A stretch of 64,000 bases of DNA from Thermoactinomyces daqus (GCF_000763315.1 NZ_JPST01000028.1:42062-106061); one strand, 5' to 3'; positions 42,272 to 51,850 are shown, counted from the stretch's first letter. The notes: generated from the letters alone by a model not told the origin. A program made the numbers and translations.

Positions 42272-42811
42272 TCAATGGGCGAAAACGATGGTGCAGATGA
42301 TCCAGGAAGCCAAGAACCCGGCCAGGTCAGCCCACAGTCCCACTTTTAACGCATACAGCGTACGCTTAATGCCAACCGCTCCAAAATACACTGTCAGCAC
42401 ATAGAGGGTGGTATCCGTACTGCCCTGAATCGTCGAAGCCAGTTTTCCGAGAAAGGAATCAGGCCCGTAGATTCGCAAAATACTTTCGACAAAGGCAAGC
42501 GAACCGGTTCCGGAAATGGGGCGCAAAATGCCAATCGGCACCACTTCATGCGGAATGTGAAAGAAATCCAATAGAGGAGTGAGGAATTGCAAATAAAATT
42601 GCAACGCCCCCGTATCGCGAAAAACAGCCACAGCCACCATCATCCCCACCAGATGCGGGATAATGGAAATGGCTGTTGGAAATCCTTCCTTCGCCCCCTC
42701 GATGAAACTTTCATAAATGGGAACTTTGCGAAAAATGGCATACAGGGGGACAAAGACCAGAATTGCCGGCAACATCATTTTGGAAATAAAATTGATAAGA
42801 TCCAGAAGCAT
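42272..42811 (-). CDS. spmB: Spore maturation protein SpmB
   Basis: Membrane protein needed with SpmA for full dehydration of the spore core. The 179 residues (B. subtilis about 178) have four or five spans and the gate-like nucleoside-transporter segments LRPISGTGSLAFVESI and TIQGSTDTTLYVL. ATG start six bases after GAGGGGGG. Last gene of dacB-spmA-spmB. Confidence 0.94.
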   Translation of the reverse strand: MLLDLINFISKMMLPAILVFVPLYAIFRKVPIYESFIEGAKEGFPTAISIIPHLVGMMVAVAVFRDTGALQFYLQFLTPLLDFFHIPHEVVPIGILRPISGTGSLAFVESILRIYGPDSFLGKLASTIQGSTDTTLYVLTVYFGAVGIKRTLYALKVGLWADLAGFLASWIICTIVFAH

Positions 42812-42866
42812 GTTTGTCCCCCCCTCAAACCCTCATTGGTTGAATGTGCCGAAAAAATATGAACGT

Positions 42867-43469
42867 TTATTTCTTTAAATTTCCGTATTGATCAAAAGTG
42901 CGGCTACGATAATATCGATCCAGCAGAATGGCAATGGTGGTGGCAATGATGGTGGCCAATAACGTGGGCCCGATGATCTCTGTCGGATTAGCCGACCCGT
43001 ATTTAAGCCGGATGCCGATCACCGTAGTCGGAATTAAGGTAAGTCCCGATGTATTCAGAGCGAGCAGCGTGCACATGGCCGGCGTTGCAGTCTTGGAATC
43101 AGGGTTCAACTTTTGCAGCTCCTCCATCGCTTTCAATCCCATCGGCGTCGCCGCGTTCCCAAGGCCGAACAAATTGGCGCTCATGTTGGACAAGATGTAC
43201 CCCATTGCCGGATGGTTATGAGGAACGCCGGGAAACAAAAACGATGCCACCGGCTTTAACAGCTTGGCCAACTTCTCCAGCAGCCCGGCATCCTGGGCGA
43301 TTCGCATCATGCCCATCCAGAAGACAAGGATACTGATCAAACCGATACAAACGGCCACCGCTTCTTCCGCCCCCTTTAATGCGGCAGTCGTAACCAGATT
43401 GAGTTTTCCTTGAACCGCAGCCGCAACCGCCCCGCTCAAAATCATGAAAAACCAGATATAATTGATCAT
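42867..43469 (-). CDS. spmA: Spore maturation protein SpmA
   Basis: Partner of SpmB in spore core dehydration; both look like halves of a nucleoside-transporter-type gate protein. The 200 residues show about five hydrophobic segments and SNMSANLFGLGNAATPMGLKA (about 94-114). ATG start with GAGGTGG nine bases upstream; the start is three bases past the dacB stop, so translation is coupled. Confidence 0.94.
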   Translation of the reverse strand: MINYIWFFMILSGAVAAAVQGKLNLVTTAALKGAEEAVAVCIGLISILVFWMGMMRIAQDAGLLEKLAKLLKPVASFLFPGVPHNHPAMGYILSNMSANLFGLGNAATPMGLKAMEELQKLNPDSKTATPAMCTLLALNTSGLTLIPTTVIGIRLKYGSANPTEIIGPTLLATIIATTIAILLDRYYRSRTFDQYGNLKK

Positions 43470-43472
43470 CGG

Positions 43473-44618
43473 TCAAATCCACCTCTGAAAAAACACATAT
43501 CCCATCATTTCCTTCCAGCGATTCCAGACTGACGGCTCGTTCGTATACTGAACAACTAACGGAGCCGAACCAATCAGCTGATCATCGAGGAATATACGGG
43601 CAGTTCCCACCTGCATCCGATTTTGCTCCACCAGATGGAGCGGATACGTGATCACAGGTTCCACGGTAATCTTTTTCCGTTCATCCACGGTAAGCGGATA
43701 TCGGTATGTAATTTCCGAGACGACGCGAAATTTCTGATCATCTTCTGTCATATATTCCTTCCGGAGCAAATCCTGTCCCTTGACAAGCACAGGCAGCAAA
43801 TCGTAATGGTTAAAGCCGTATTCCAGCATGTTCATTGAATCTTTCCAATCATCCCCGTCATTCAGGGTGACGGTGATCAACTGATGTCCGTCCTTCGTTG
43901 CCGATGAAACGAGTGTCCTGCGCGCTTTCTTGGTATAACCGGTTTTCACTCCATCAGCCCATTTGTAAAAGCGGAGCATTTTGTTTTTGTTATAAAACTT
44001 GCGATGCCATTTTTCACCCGGCCAGGGAACCGTTTTGACCTCTGTCTTCACAATCTCCTGAAAAATGGGGTTTTTCAAAGCATAAGCGGTTAAAATTGCC
44101 AAGTCCCAGGCGGATGAGTAATGTCCCGGCATATCCAAACCGTGCGGATTGACGAAATGAGTGTGTACCATCCCCAAATAAGCAGCTTTCTCATTCATCA
44201 TATAAACAAACCCTTCAAGAGAACCGCCAATATGTTCGGCGATTGCTACAGCGGCATCATTGCCCGATCGCAGCATGAGACCGTAAAGCAGGGTGCTTAA
44301 TGGGATTTTTTCCCCCTGTTTCAGATAGATGGATGAGCCTTCCACTCCCGCCGCATTGGGGCCGACGGTCACGAGTTCATTCATTTTCCCGTTCTCGATG
44401 GCAATAATCGCTGTCATGATTTTGGTCAGACTGGCGATCAGCATCTCTTTATCCGCATTTTTTTGATAAAGAATCCTCCCTGAAGTGGCATCGTACAATA
44501 TCGCTGCCTGGGCACCGGGGGCTAAATCCTGTTCAGCCCATGCTTGCTTGATCCCGGGTGATCCGTTTAAAAGCAACATAAAGAGGAGTATTCCGCATCC
44601 GACCCGTTTCAGCAACAT
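43473..44618 (-). CDS. dacB: Sporulation D-alanyl-D-alanine carboxypeptidase DacB (PBP5*)
   Basis: Trims peptide cross-linking in the spore cortex. The 381 residues have a signal peptide (cleavage after about residue 28, AWA), the active-site SLTK (Ser63-Lys66), SGN (about 118-120) and KTG motifs, then a C-terminal beta domain with a membrane-binding end. The downstream spmA and spmB support the sporulation-specific identity. ATG start after GGGGTGAG. A sigma-E-type promoter lies upstream. Confidence 0.93.
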   Translation of the reverse strand: MLLKRVGCGILLFMLLLNGSPGIKQAWAEQDLAPGAQAAILYDATSGRILYQKNADKEMLIASLTKIMTAIIAIENGKMNELVTVGPNAAGVEGSSIYLKQGEKIPLSTLLYGLMLRSGNDAAVAIAEHIGGSLEGFVYMMNEKAAYLGMVHTHFVNPHGLDMPGHYSSAWDLAILTAYALKNPIFQEIVKTEVKTVPWPGEKWHRKFYNKNKMLRFYKWADGVKTGYTKKARRTLVSSATKDGHQLITVTLNDGDDWKDSMNMLEYGFNHYDLLPVLVKGQDLLRKEYMTEDDQKFRVVSEITYRYPLTVDERKKITVEPVITYPLHLVEQNRMQVGTARIFLDDQLIGSAPLVVQYTNEPSVWNRWKEMMGYVFFQRWI

Positions 44619-44652
44619 GACTCACCCCGCTTTCAGTCTGGGTTTGTACCCA

Positions 44653-44681
44653 TATATATGAAAAGGGGGACAAGAATATAC
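44653..44681 (-). promoter_or_regulatory. Sigma-E-type promoter of dacB-spmA-spmB
   Basis: GTATATT (44675-44681) and CATATATA (44653-44660), 14 bases apart on the minus strand, resemble the sigma-E consensus. dacB is a known mother-cell gene in B. subtilis. Confidence 0.6.
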
Positions 44682-44682
44682 A

Positions 44683-44719
44683 AATAAAAAACGACACTGC
44701 CTGAAAAGACTGTGTCGTT
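44683..44719 (-). terminator. ytfJ terminator
   Basis: AACGACAC and GTGTCGTT pair across a 14-base loop and are followed by TTTTTATTT on the minus strand, ten bases past the ytfJ stop. Confidence 0.8.
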
Positions 44720-44728
44720 CTTCCAATC

Positions 44729-45196
44729 CTATTGCATCGGGGAATACCCGTTTTCTTGCCCCTGGTTCTTCTTGCGCCCGAGATTTTTAATCTGTTCAAA
44801 CACGGATGGAGCCAAATCGATAATCCGGTCATATAAATGGGTGGTACCGTCCATGTTGAGCAGGCGGACTCCTTTTTCACCAACGACGATAAAAGCGACC
44901 GGAGTAATGGAAACGCCTCCACCGCTGCCGCCTCCAAAGGGGAATTTGACGCCGGCGTCATCCTCATTTTGGCCTTTTCCCTGTCCGCCTCCGTGCCCCC
45001 GGCCATCCCGGTCTTCTTCGACTCCTTTAAACTCGCTGCCTCCGGCGGCAAAACCAAAGCCCACTTTTGAAACGGGAATGATCACATGGCCGTCCTGCGT
45101 CTCCACCGGATCGCCGATAATCGTATTCACATCAACCATTTCCCGGATGTTTTCCATCGCTGTCTGCATTAAGCTTTGAATTGGATGTTCTGCCAT
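44729..45196 (-). CDS. ytfJ: Sporulation protein YtfJ (GerW family)
   Basis: Spore protein of 155 residues of the GerW family, linked in B. subtilis to germination. The N-terminal helix MQTAMENIREMVDVNTIIGDP, VIIPVSKVGFGFAAGG (about 39-54), a glycine- and acid-rich linker (55-94) and a C-terminal GGGVSITPVAFIVV are typical. The frame starts inside the end of ytfI (28-base overlap). GAGGG lies ten bases before the ATG. In B. subtilis the ytfI-ytfJ pair is elsewhere on the chromosome. Confidence 0.92.
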   Translation of the reverse strand: MAEHPIQSLMQTAMENIREMVDVNTIIGDPVETQDGHVIIPVSKVGFGFAAGGSEFKGVEEDRDGRGHGGGQGKGQNEDDAGVKFPFGGGSGGGVSITPVAFIVVGEKGVRLLNMDGTTHLYDRIIDLAPSVFEQIKNLGRKKNQGQENGYSPMQ

Positions 45197-45849
45197 GTTG
45201 TCCGTTCCCTCCCTGTCCGCATATGGAGTAATAAACGTTTGGCACCAAGGATAGCATGCCCAACCCGGAATCGGATTATACTGTGAAAATAGGTTTCCAA
45301 GACCTCACGATTAAATTCGGGGTGAATCGTTAACTGCGGGGCTTCCCTCCAACGGGTATACTGGCTGAAAAAACCGATCAACGTGGTTTTGATTCCCCAT
45401 GCGACCCCCGTTAAAATGCCCGATTCCGCTGCATCACCCGTGCCGATTTTCGTCACCCATGTCAGCTTTTCAAAGGTGACTTTGCTTAAAAACCAGCGGA
45501 TCGTTTTATGAAACTGGTCAAAACGCTCGACAAATTCGTGATAGTAAAAACGAAACTGTTGAAACGTCCGCCTGTTCAGCTTCACTTTTCCTTTTTCCTT
45601 CGCCATTTTGGCCGCGGTCGTCTGCCCTTTGACCGTTCCTTCCACCTGCATCCCTTCATCCATGCCTGTCCATTTCACTTCCGGAAGATTCACGCGGAAA
45701 CGCACCAATCCCCCCAAGGCAGAAATCTTTATTTCACCTCTGTCATTTTTGTTTTCGCGCTTATATAAAATTTCGATTCGTACGCTGGTAAACCAGATAA
45801 GAACAACAAGAAGAACCAGAATTCCTGCCATGATGAGAAACAGAACCAA
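45169..45849 (-). CDS. ytfI: DUF2953 protein (YtfI-like)
   Basis: A membrane-anchored protein of about 226 residues with an N-terminal span (about 2-22) and a DUF2953-type domain (GLVRFRVNLPEVKW; later YTRWREAPQLTIHPEFN). Function unknown; it is paired with ytfJ in spore formers. The start is unsure: a TTG at 45849 is five bases after AGGTGA, while GTG 45858 and ATG 45855 fall in or at that site. Confidence 0.82.
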   Translation of the reverse strand: MVLFLIMAGILVLLVVLIWFTSVRIEILYKRENKNDRGEIKISALGGLVRFRVNLPEVKWTGMDEGMQVEGTVKGQTTAAKMAKEKGKVKLNRRTFQQFRFYYHEFVERFDQFHKTIRWFLSKVTFEKLTWVTKIGTGDAAESGILTGVAWGIKTTLIGFFSQYTRWREAPQLTIHPEFNREVLETYFHSIIRFRVGHAILGAKRLLLHMRTGRERTTWQNIQFKA

Positions 45850-45909
45850 CCCCATCACCTACCATATTCCGTATTTTTGGCAAGATGACCGGGATCTATA
45901 CAAGAAATT

Positions 45910-46359
45910 TTAATCTTCTGCGGAATAGCGGCGAATGATCGTCAAAATCTCATCCGGATTCTCCGCATGAATGATTTTATCCACGTTTTCCTCTTCACGG
46001 AGCAGGCTGGCAAGCTCCGCCAAAGCTTTGAGATGGAGTTGGTTATCTTCAGCAGCCAGCACGATAACCAGATGAACCTCTTTCCCCATGCCAAAGAAAA
46101 CGCTCTCTTTCAGACGCAACAAACTCATCGACAGTCGGTTCACACCCGCTTCCGGTCTCGCATGGGCAATTGCCACATGAGGAGTAAGTACAACATAAGG
46201 CCCCAGTTTTTCTATGATTTCAATCATCGCCGACACATATTCTTCGCGGATCAAACCTAGCTTCAGAAGCGGTTCCGCTGCCGATTTTATGGCTTCCTTC
46301 CAATTGCTCACAAAATCTTTCAATACAATCGTCTCTCGGGTGATCAAATGATGTAACAA
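45910..46359 (-). CDS. PTS EIIA-like protein (fructose/mannitol type)
   Basis: A 149-residue PTS EIIA domain; the phospho-accepting histidine is probably His66 in VAIAHARPEAG. No permease (EIIB/EIIC) gene is nearby, so it may be regulatory, like PtsN-type proteins, or serve a permease elsewhere. TTG start with AAGGAGG ten bases upstream. It precedes ytfI by about 50 bases on the same strand and may share its transcript. Confidence 0.85.
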   Translation of the reverse strand: MLHHLITRETIVLKDFVSNWKEAIKSAAEPLLKLGLIREEYVSAMIEIIEKLGPYVVLTPHVAIAHARPEAGVNRLSMSLLRLKESVFFGMGKEVHLVIVLAAEDNQLHLKALAELASLLREEENVDKIIHAENPDEILTIIRRYSAED

Positions 46360-46640
46360 GCGACGTTCTCCTCCTTAAAAAAGAACCCCCGGAAAACCCG
46401 GATGAACAAAAATTTCATATCTGCGCCCATCGTTTGCACCAAAAAACGGGCAACAACCAAAGGCTCTGTTTGACCTGATTCTCTTTTTTTGCCTTCAATC
46501 CTTCCCCATTTTCAATTAAAAAAGAAAACGGTTGCACGAAACCGAAAACCGAGCAAACCCCGGAAAGGAAGCGGGGTTCCCTGACTGGTTATCAGGAACT
46601 CAAAGAGGAAGAAGATGCCCTGCCAGCTATGCATTTTACA
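46360..46640. other. 280-base stretch without a supported gene
   Basis: Between scpB and the EIIA gene. It holds an AACCCCG/CGGGGTT hairpin (about 46551-46577) and several T-rich runs on the minus strand, but no reading frame with a ribosome site and no clear promoter for the EIIA gene. Confidence 0.5.
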
Positions 46641-46664
46641 GAAAAAAGGGGCCGATGATGGCCC
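46641..46664 (-). terminator. scpB terminator
   Basis: GGGCC and GGCCC pair around a six-base loop and are followed by TTTTTT on the minus strand, about 15 bases past the scpB stop. Confidence 0.75.
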
Positions 46665-46679
46665 GCTAAAACAACTTTT

Positions 46680-47312
46680 TTAAATTTCGACCGAAGTCGG
46701 CTCTTCATCCCATTCATCCGGCCCGGCGGTCTCTTGGTCGACTTCCATTCCCAGACGCGCAAACAAATCGCGGCGGTCTTGTTCCCATTCCTGCCAATCG
46801 AAAATGGAATCGGCCGGCGGCAATTCATCGAGGCGATTAAGCCCGAAGTATTCCAGGAATTCTTTTGTAGTGCCATACAGGATGGGACGTCCCGCCCCTT
46901 CCGCCCTGCCGACATCTTTGATCAGCCCTTTGCGCTGCAACACCTGGATGACACGTTCGCTCTTGACGCCGCGAATTTCCTCAATCTCCATTCTCGTCAG
47001 CGGCTGACGGTAGGCCACAATCGCCAATGTTTCCAGAGCAGCCCGGGATAAACCGCTGCGGCTGGGCGCTTGAGCCAATTTCTCAAAGTACGGAGCGTGT
47101 TCGGGAAGCGTAGTCATCTGGTAGACTTGAGCCACTTTGACAATCTGGATGCCCCGTCCCGCTTCTTTCAGGTCAACACGCAGTTCATGAATCAGAAGTT
47201 CCGCCTCATGTTTAGACAATCCCGTTGCTTCGGACAGTTCTTTCAGGCTCAGTCCCTCGTCTCCTGCCGCAAAGAGCAAGCCTTCGATCACTGGTTTCAT
47301 TTCCGGCTTCAT
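46680..47312 (-). CDS. scpB: Segregation and condensation protein B
   Basis: Winged-helix kite subunit of the SMC-ScpA-ScpB condensin that organises and separates the chromosome. The 210 residues have two winged-helix domains (about 5-85 and 86-160; SRAALETLAIVAYRQPLTR is the family signature at about 88-107) and an acidic tail. ATG start with GGGGTGAG upstream, one base past the scpA stop. Confidence 0.96.
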   Translation of the reverse strand: MKPEMKPVIEGLLFAAGDEGLSLKELSEATGLSKHEAELLIHELRVDLKEAGRGIQIVKVAQVYQMTTLPEHAPYFEKLAQAPSRSGLSRAALETLAIVAYRQPLTRMEIEEIRGVKSERVIQVLQRKGLIKDVGRAEGAGRPILYGTTKEFLEYFGLNRLDELPPADSIFDWQEWEQDRRDLFARLGMEVDQETAGPDEWDEEPTSVEI

Positions 47313-47313
47313 C

Positions 47314-48066
47314 CTAGCTCACCCCGATCTCCAGTGGTTCTATCAATATTTCACCGAACAAGGTTTGTTGCCTGCAAACGATTTTCTTCAATTTCATCAG
47401 CTCAAGCAAAGCCAGAAACGTCGTTATCACCCGTTCTTTGCTGACCGTTCCCCAATGCAGAAGGTGGGTGAAAAACAGTTGCCCTTTTTGCAGCAATTCC
47501 TGATGAATCTCCTCCATTCGCTCGCTGACGGAAATCTCCTCCCGCGCGACTTTGGCCATCGGCTCCTGTGGCTGCCTGTTTTTCAGCGCCTCGACAAACG
47601 CTTGCAACAGATCATCGGGAGTCAGTCCTTCGACCGGGTTCACTTCAGGCGTATAGGGGGTGAGATCGAGCGGAGGTCGTGAAAATACTTTGCTCCGCTC
47701 CGCTTCCTTCTGCCTGAGCACTTCCCCCAAACGCTTGTAGCGCTTATATTCCAGCAGTCTTTCCACAAGCTCTGTCCGGGGATCGTCAAACCAATCCTCT
47801 TCTTCCGTCATCGAAAAATCTTCTTCGATCAGCTCCTGTTTGGGTAAAAGCATTTTGCTCTTGATGGCCAAAAGTGTGGCGGCCATCACCAAAAATTCGC
47901 TCGCTACTTCCAGCTCCCGCTCCTGGGCAGCCGTAATCACCTGCACATACTGATCCGTGATTCGTGCGATCGGAATCTGATAAATATCGACTTCCGCTTT
48001 TTCAATCAAGTGCAGCAGAAGGTCAAGCGGCCCTTCAAACATATCGAGTTTGATTTTTACATCCAC
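47314..48066 (-). CDS. scpA: Segregation and condensation protein A
   Basis: Kleisin subunit that bridges the SMC heads. The 250 residues (B. subtilis about 251) have the N-terminal helix domain KLDMFEGPLDLLLHLIEKAE, SKMLLPK (about 92-98) and a C-terminal winged helix (about 170-245). GTG start with a weak ribosome site. It begins 18 bases after the ribH stop with no terminator between, so it may be read from the riboflavin operon. Confidence 0.95.
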   Translation of the reverse strand: MDVKIKLDMFEGPLDLLLHLIEKAEVDIYQIPIARITDQYVQVITAAQERELEVASEFLVMAATLLAIKSKMLLPKQELIEEDFSMTEEEDWFDDPRTELVERLLEYKRYKRLGEVLRQKEAERSKVFSRPPLDLTPYTPEVNPVEGLTPDDLLQAFVEALKNRQPQEPMAKVAREEISVSERMEEIHQELLQKGQLFFTHLLHWGTVSKERVITTFLALLELMKLKKIVCRQQTLFGEILIEPLEIGVS

Positions 48067-48084
48067 CGCTCAATCCCGTCTTTC

Positions 48085-48555
48085 TTATCGGTTTAACTGA
48101 TGCAGCAAATTTGCCATTTCGATTGCGCTTACTGCCGCTTCCCAGCCTTTGTTGCCCGCTTTTGTTCCTGCGCGCTCAATTGCCTGTTCGATGTTTTCCG
48201 TGGTTACAACCCCAAAAATGACAGGCAAATGGTGACGCAGGCTTGCCGCTGCCACCCCTTTGGAAACTTCGTTGCAAACATAATCGTAATGGCTGGTCGC
48301 CCCGCGAATGACGCAGCCCAAAGTGATGACGGCGTCATATTTCTTCGATGCGGCCATTCGATCGGCTGCCAACGGAATTTCAAAAGCCCCTGGAACCCAG
48401 GCGACATCGATGTTCCGCTCTTCTGCTCCATGGCGTTTTAAGGCATCCAATGCGCCTTCCAGCAGTTTCCCGGTAATAAATTCGTTGAATCGGCTCACCA
48501 CAATCGCAAATCGTTTTCCTTCTGCAACCAGATTTCCTTCAAAAATGTTTGCCAT
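48085..48555 (-). CDS. ribH: 6,7-dimethyl-8-ribityllumazine synthase
   Basis: Penultimate riboflavin step: joins the pyrimidine and the four-carbon unit to make lumazine, usually as a 60-subunit capsid in Bacillus. The 156 residues have VSRFNEFIT (20-28), [10 protein letters not shown] (53-62) and [14 protein letters not shown] (80-93), all active-site segments. ATG start after GGGAGG. Last rib gene of the operon; no ribT follows. Confidence 0.97.
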   Translation of the reverse strand: MANIFEGNLVAEGKRFAIVVSRFNEFITGKLLEGALDALKRHGAEERNIDVAWVPGAFEIPLAADRMAASKKYDAVITLGCVIRGATSHYDYVCNEVSKGVAAASLRHHLPVIFGVVTTENIEQAIERAGTKAGNKGWEAAVSAIEMANLLHQLNR

Positions 48556-48572
48556 AACAGTATCCTCCCACT

Positions 48573-49769
48573 TTACAGGTGCAACAGATGCCCCAGCTTT
48601 GTTTTTTTGGTTTCCATATATTTGCGGTTCACTTTGTTTGGCGGCAGTTCAATCGGGACAACCTCTACCACTTCGAGTCCATACCCTTTAAGTCCTGTAA
48701 TCTTGCGCGGATTATTGGTCATCAGTCGTATTTTGCGAACCCCAAGATCACGCAGGATTTGAGCCCCGATTCCATATTCCCTGAGGTCATCGCGAAATCC
48801 GAGGCGCAAATTGGCTTCAACAGTATCCAGACCTTCTTCCTGCAATTTATACGCTCGCAGTTTGTTTAACAGGCCGATGCCGCGCCCTTCCTGCCGCATA
48901 TATAAAAGAATGCCCGATCCCTCTTCTTCGATCTTCTGCAGAGCCGCGTGCAACTGGGGACCGCAGTCGCAGCGCATTGATCCGAAGACATCGCCCGTCA
49001 GACACTCCGAGTGAACGCGGACCAAAACCGGCCGGTCCGGATCGATCTCGCCTTTGACCAGGGCGACGTGCTCTTTGTAATCCACATCATTGGAATAGCC
49101 CACCATCGTGAATTCGCCGAATTCCGTCGGCATGCGAACCGACACTTCGCGATGGATCAATGTTTCTTTCTGACGTCTGTACTGAATCAGATCCTGAATC
49201 GTGATCAACTTCAGGTCAAACGTGCGCGCCAGCTCGATTAAATCGGGGACGCGGGCCATCGTGCCGTCCTCCTTGATCACTTCACAGATGACTCCGGCCG
49301 GATAAGCTCCGCAAAGCCGGGCCAAATCGACAGCGGCTTCCGTATGCCCCGCTCTTCTCAGCACGCCGCCTTCTCTGGCAATCAACGGAAAGATATGACC
49401 AGGACGGCGGAAATCATTCGGCCCTTTTTTCTCATCGATGAGTTGTCCAATGGTATCGGCCCGTTCAAATGCGGAAATACCCGTAGAGGTATTCATGGCG
49501 TCCACCGAAACCGTAAAGGCCGTACCGTGCCGGTCGGTATTGTGGCTTACCATCATCGGCAAGTCCAGTTCTTTCGCTCTTTTCTCTTCAAGTGGAACAC
49601 AAACCAGTCCCCGCCCATGAGTGATCATGAAGTTAATCACTTCGGGCGTTGCTTTTTCCGCGAGTGCCACCAGGTCCCCTTCATTTTCCCGGTCCTCGTC
49701 ATCGACAACAATAATGATTTTTCCTTGTTTCAAATCCGCAAGCGCTTCTTCAATCGTATGAAATGACAT
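48573..49769 (-). CDS. ribBA: Bifunctional DHBP synthase / GTP cyclohydrolase II
   Basis: Supplies both riboflavin precursors: the N-terminal half (1-200) makes 3,4-dihydroxy-2-butanone 4-phosphate ([10 protein letters not shown] at about 24-33; [10 protein letters not shown]), the C-terminal half opens GTP with zinc cysteines in [17 protein letters not shown] and RQEGRGIGL. At 398 residues it equals the B. subtilis protein. The ATG giving [10 protein letters not shown] has GGGGGGAGA upstream. Third gene of the riboflavin operon. Confidence 0.97.
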   Translation of the reverse strand: MSFHTIEEALADLKQGKIIIVVDDEDRENEGDLVALAEKATPEVINFMITHGRGLVCVPLEEKRAKELDLPMMVSHNTDRHGTAFTVSVDAMNTSTGISAFERADTIGQLIDEKKGPNDFRRPGHIFPLIAREGGVLRRAGHTEAAVDLARLCGAYPAGVICEVIKEDGTMARVPDLIELARTFDLKLITIQDLIQYRRQKETLIHREVSVRMPTEFGEFTMVGYSNDVDYKEHVALVKGEIDPDRPVLVRVHSECLTGDVFGSMRCDCGPQLHAALQKIEEEGSGILLYMRQEGRGIGLLNKLRAYKLQEEGLDTVEANLRLGFRDDLREYGIGAQILRDLGVRKIRLMTNNPRKITGLKGYGLEVVEVVPIELPPNKVNRKYMETKKTKLGHLLHL

Positions 49770-49782
49770 GTACTCTCCCCCC

Positions 49783-50433
49783 TTAACCGATAAACCCTGT
49801 CTCTTGTAATTTCTCCACACTCAAAGAAGTTGACGGGGAACCGGATCGTTTGTTCAGATGGTTAACAATGTACTTGCCGATCATATCCACTTCCACATTC
49901 ACCTTGGTTCCAGGGTGGGCCTCACTCAGCATCGTCTCCTGAATCGTGTGGGGAATCACGGAAACGGTAAAGAAATCATCTCCCGTTTCAACGATGGTCA
50001 AACTGATGCCGTTCATGGCAACCGATCCCTTTTCAACCATATATTCCGTCAGATGCGGATCGACTTGAATGCGAAACAGAACCGCATTTTCATACGGTGT
50101 CCGGGCGACAATCGTCCCGACTCCGTCGACATGCCCCTGCACAAAATGGCCTCCCATGCGCTGTCCGGCGGCAACCGCCCGCTCCAGATTAACGGGAGAT
50201 GAAAGGGTTAATTCATGCAGATTGGTCCGTTTCACGGTCTCCGGCATCACATCGGCGGTAAAATAATCCGCCCCCAACTCCGTAACCGTCAGACAAACGC
50301 CGTTTACGGCAATACTGTCTCCCAGTTTCGTCCCTTCCAACACTTTTTGACAAGTGATGGCGATCGTCATCGTGAGGGGCGTTTTCTTTATGTTTCGCAC
50401 CCGGCCCACTTCTTCAACGATTCCAGTAAACAT
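49783..50433 (-). CDS. ribE: Riboflavin synthase
   Basis: Last step of riboflavin synthesis (alpha subunit): two lumazines react to give riboflavin. The 216 residues contain two similar beta-barrel halves with [12 protein letters not shown] at the N-terminus and [13 protein letters not shown] and [12 protein letters not shown] as the paired motifs. The ATG start is one base past the ribD stop, with AAAGGA eight bases upstream. Confidence 0.97.
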   Translation of the reverse strand: MFTGIVEEVGRVRNIKKTPLTMTIAITCQKVLEGTKLGDSIAVNGVCLTVTELGADYFTADVMPETVKRTNLHELTLSSPVNLERAVAAGQRMGGHFVQGHVDGVGTIVARTPYENAVLFRIQVDPHLTEYMVEKGSVAMNGISLTIVETGDDFFTVSVIPHTIQETMLSEAHPGTKVNVEVDMIGKYIVNHLNKRSGSPSTSLSVEKLQETGFIG

Positions 50434-50434
50434 G

Positions 50435-51547
50435 TCACCCATCCTTTCCTGTCTCTTGGTCTACATATCCCATGATGAGAAAATCCTCGCCGATCCGTTC
50501 AATATCGAGGTCGCGCAACCGGACGGCATCGGCCATCCGCTGCGGATTGGATCCGGCGATGGCGGAACGGCTGTCTTTTCCCCCGAGCAACTTGGGAGCC
50601 AGAAAAGTAATCACTTTCTGCACATGTCCCCCGGAAAGAAAGGAGGCATTGATTTCACCCCCGCCCTCCACAAGCAAGGACAAGATTCCCTGTTCACCGA
50701 GAAAGGCCAGCATGGCATCCAAATCCACACGCGGACCGCGACCTGCCGTGATCACACGCACCCCCTTCTCGCTCAGACGCTTTTCAGCCTTGGGATCTTT
50801 GCGCTCGGTGGTAAAAATCCAGGTCGGTGCCTCGGCCACATCCGTCACCAGCGCATCGGGCGGAGTGCGAAGCGTGCTGTCCACAATGACACGCAAAGGA
50901 TGATTGGCCGCTTCGCCACCCAGCCTTACAGTCAACCGGGGATTATCCGCCAGCACGGTTCCGCTCCCGACAAGAATGGCATCATACCTGCGGCGCAAAT
51001 CGTGAACACGGGCTCGTGCTTTTTCTCCCGTGACCCATCGGCTGTCCCCGTTTTCGGTGGCAATCTTTCCATCCAGGGTGGTTGCCATTTTCAAGGCAAC
51101 AAAAGGTTTGCCCGTGCGCCGATGGTGAAAATAAGCTTCATTCATGCGCAGGCACTCCTGTTCGAGAACGCCTGAAACCACCTCGATCCCGGCTTCGCGC
51201 AACCGGGCGATTCCTTGGCCTGAAACCCTGGGATCAGGATCAAGCGATCCGATCACAACCTTGCTGATCCCGTACTCAATTATTTTTTCCGTACATGGCG
51301 GGGTTCTCCCGAAATGGTTGCAGGGCTCCAGCGTAACATACAAAGTAGCCCCTTTCGCTTCCTCCCCTGCCATGTTCAGGGCGTGCACCTCGGCATGTGG
51401 CGTCCCGGCCCGCAAATGGGTCCCGACACCAACCATCCGGCCATTTTTTACCGCCACAGCTCCCACCATTGGATTTGGAGAGGTCTGCCCTTCCGCCGAT
51501 CTTGCCAGATTGACGGCCAACTTCATCCAATGCTCATGTGTTTCCAT
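50435..51547 (-). CDS. ribD: Riboflavin deaminase/reductase
   Basis: Bifunctional enzyme: zinc deaminase (residues 1-145; HAEVHAL with His51 and Glu53; Cys76 and Cys85 in PCNHFGRTPPC) and NADPH reductase (about 146-365; DGKIA, VEGGG). The 370 residues are usual. ATG start with AAGGAGAG upstream. First gene of the operon, directly behind the FMN riboswitch terminator. Confidence 0.97.
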   Translation of the reverse strand: METHEHWMKLAVNLARSAEGQTSPNPMVGAVAVKNGRMVGVGTHLRAGTPHAEVHALNMAGEEAKGATLYVTLEPCNHFGRTPPCTEKIIEYGISKVVIGSLDPDPRVSGQGIARLREAGIEVVSGVLEQECLRMNEAYFHHRRTGKPFVALKMATTLDGKIATENGDSRWVTGEKARARVHDLRRRYDAILVGSGTVLADNPRLTVRLGGEAANHPLRVIVDSTLRTPPDALVTDVAEAPTWIFTTERKDPKAEKRLSEKGVRVITAGRGPRVDLDAMLAFLGEQGILSLLVEGGGEINASFLSGGHVQKVITFLAPKLLGGKDSRSAIAGSNPQRMADAVRLRDLDIERIGEDFLIMGYVDQETGKDG

Positions 51548-51569
51548 GGGTCTCTCCTTACCTTGAGAA

Positions 51570-51603
51570 AATAAAAAACCTCGAATTCGCTTGAAATTCG
51601 AGG
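51570..51603 (-). terminator. Terminator of the FMN riboswitch
   Basis: CCTCGAATT pairs with AATTCGAGG around a seven-base loop, followed by TTTTTTATTTT on the minus strand, just before the ribD ribosome site. It is the likely off-state structure of the switch. Confidence 0.88.
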
Positions 51604-51713
51604 CAGAAATCGGAAGAAGCAGGCGGTGTACCGTTCAATATCAAGGCATGCAGAAATAAACCTTTAACCTCCGCTTTTAAAAAACAGCGATCAAAGGGTA
51701 CACCAGTCCCATT

Positions 51714-51850
51714 CATCCTTCTCCCATCCAGACTATACTGTCGGCTTCGGAGTTTCACCGAATCCACCGCAAAAGCGGGTCACGGGCTGAGATCGCAACG
51801 AATCGCCATCATCACCGCCGGTCGGGAATTTCACCCTGCCCCGAAGGATG
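51714..51850 (-). promoter_or_regulatory. FMN riboswitch (RFN element)
   Basis: On the minus strand all conserved RFN segments are seen in order: closing stem CATCCTTC with GAAGGATG, GGGCAGGGTGAAATTCCC, GACCGGCGGTG, AGCCCGTGACCCG, GGATTCGGTGAAACTCCG and AGCCGACAGTATAGTCTGG. It binds FMN and stops transcription ahead of ribD. The switch controls ribD-ribE-ribBA-ribH and possibly scpAB. Confidence 0.96.
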
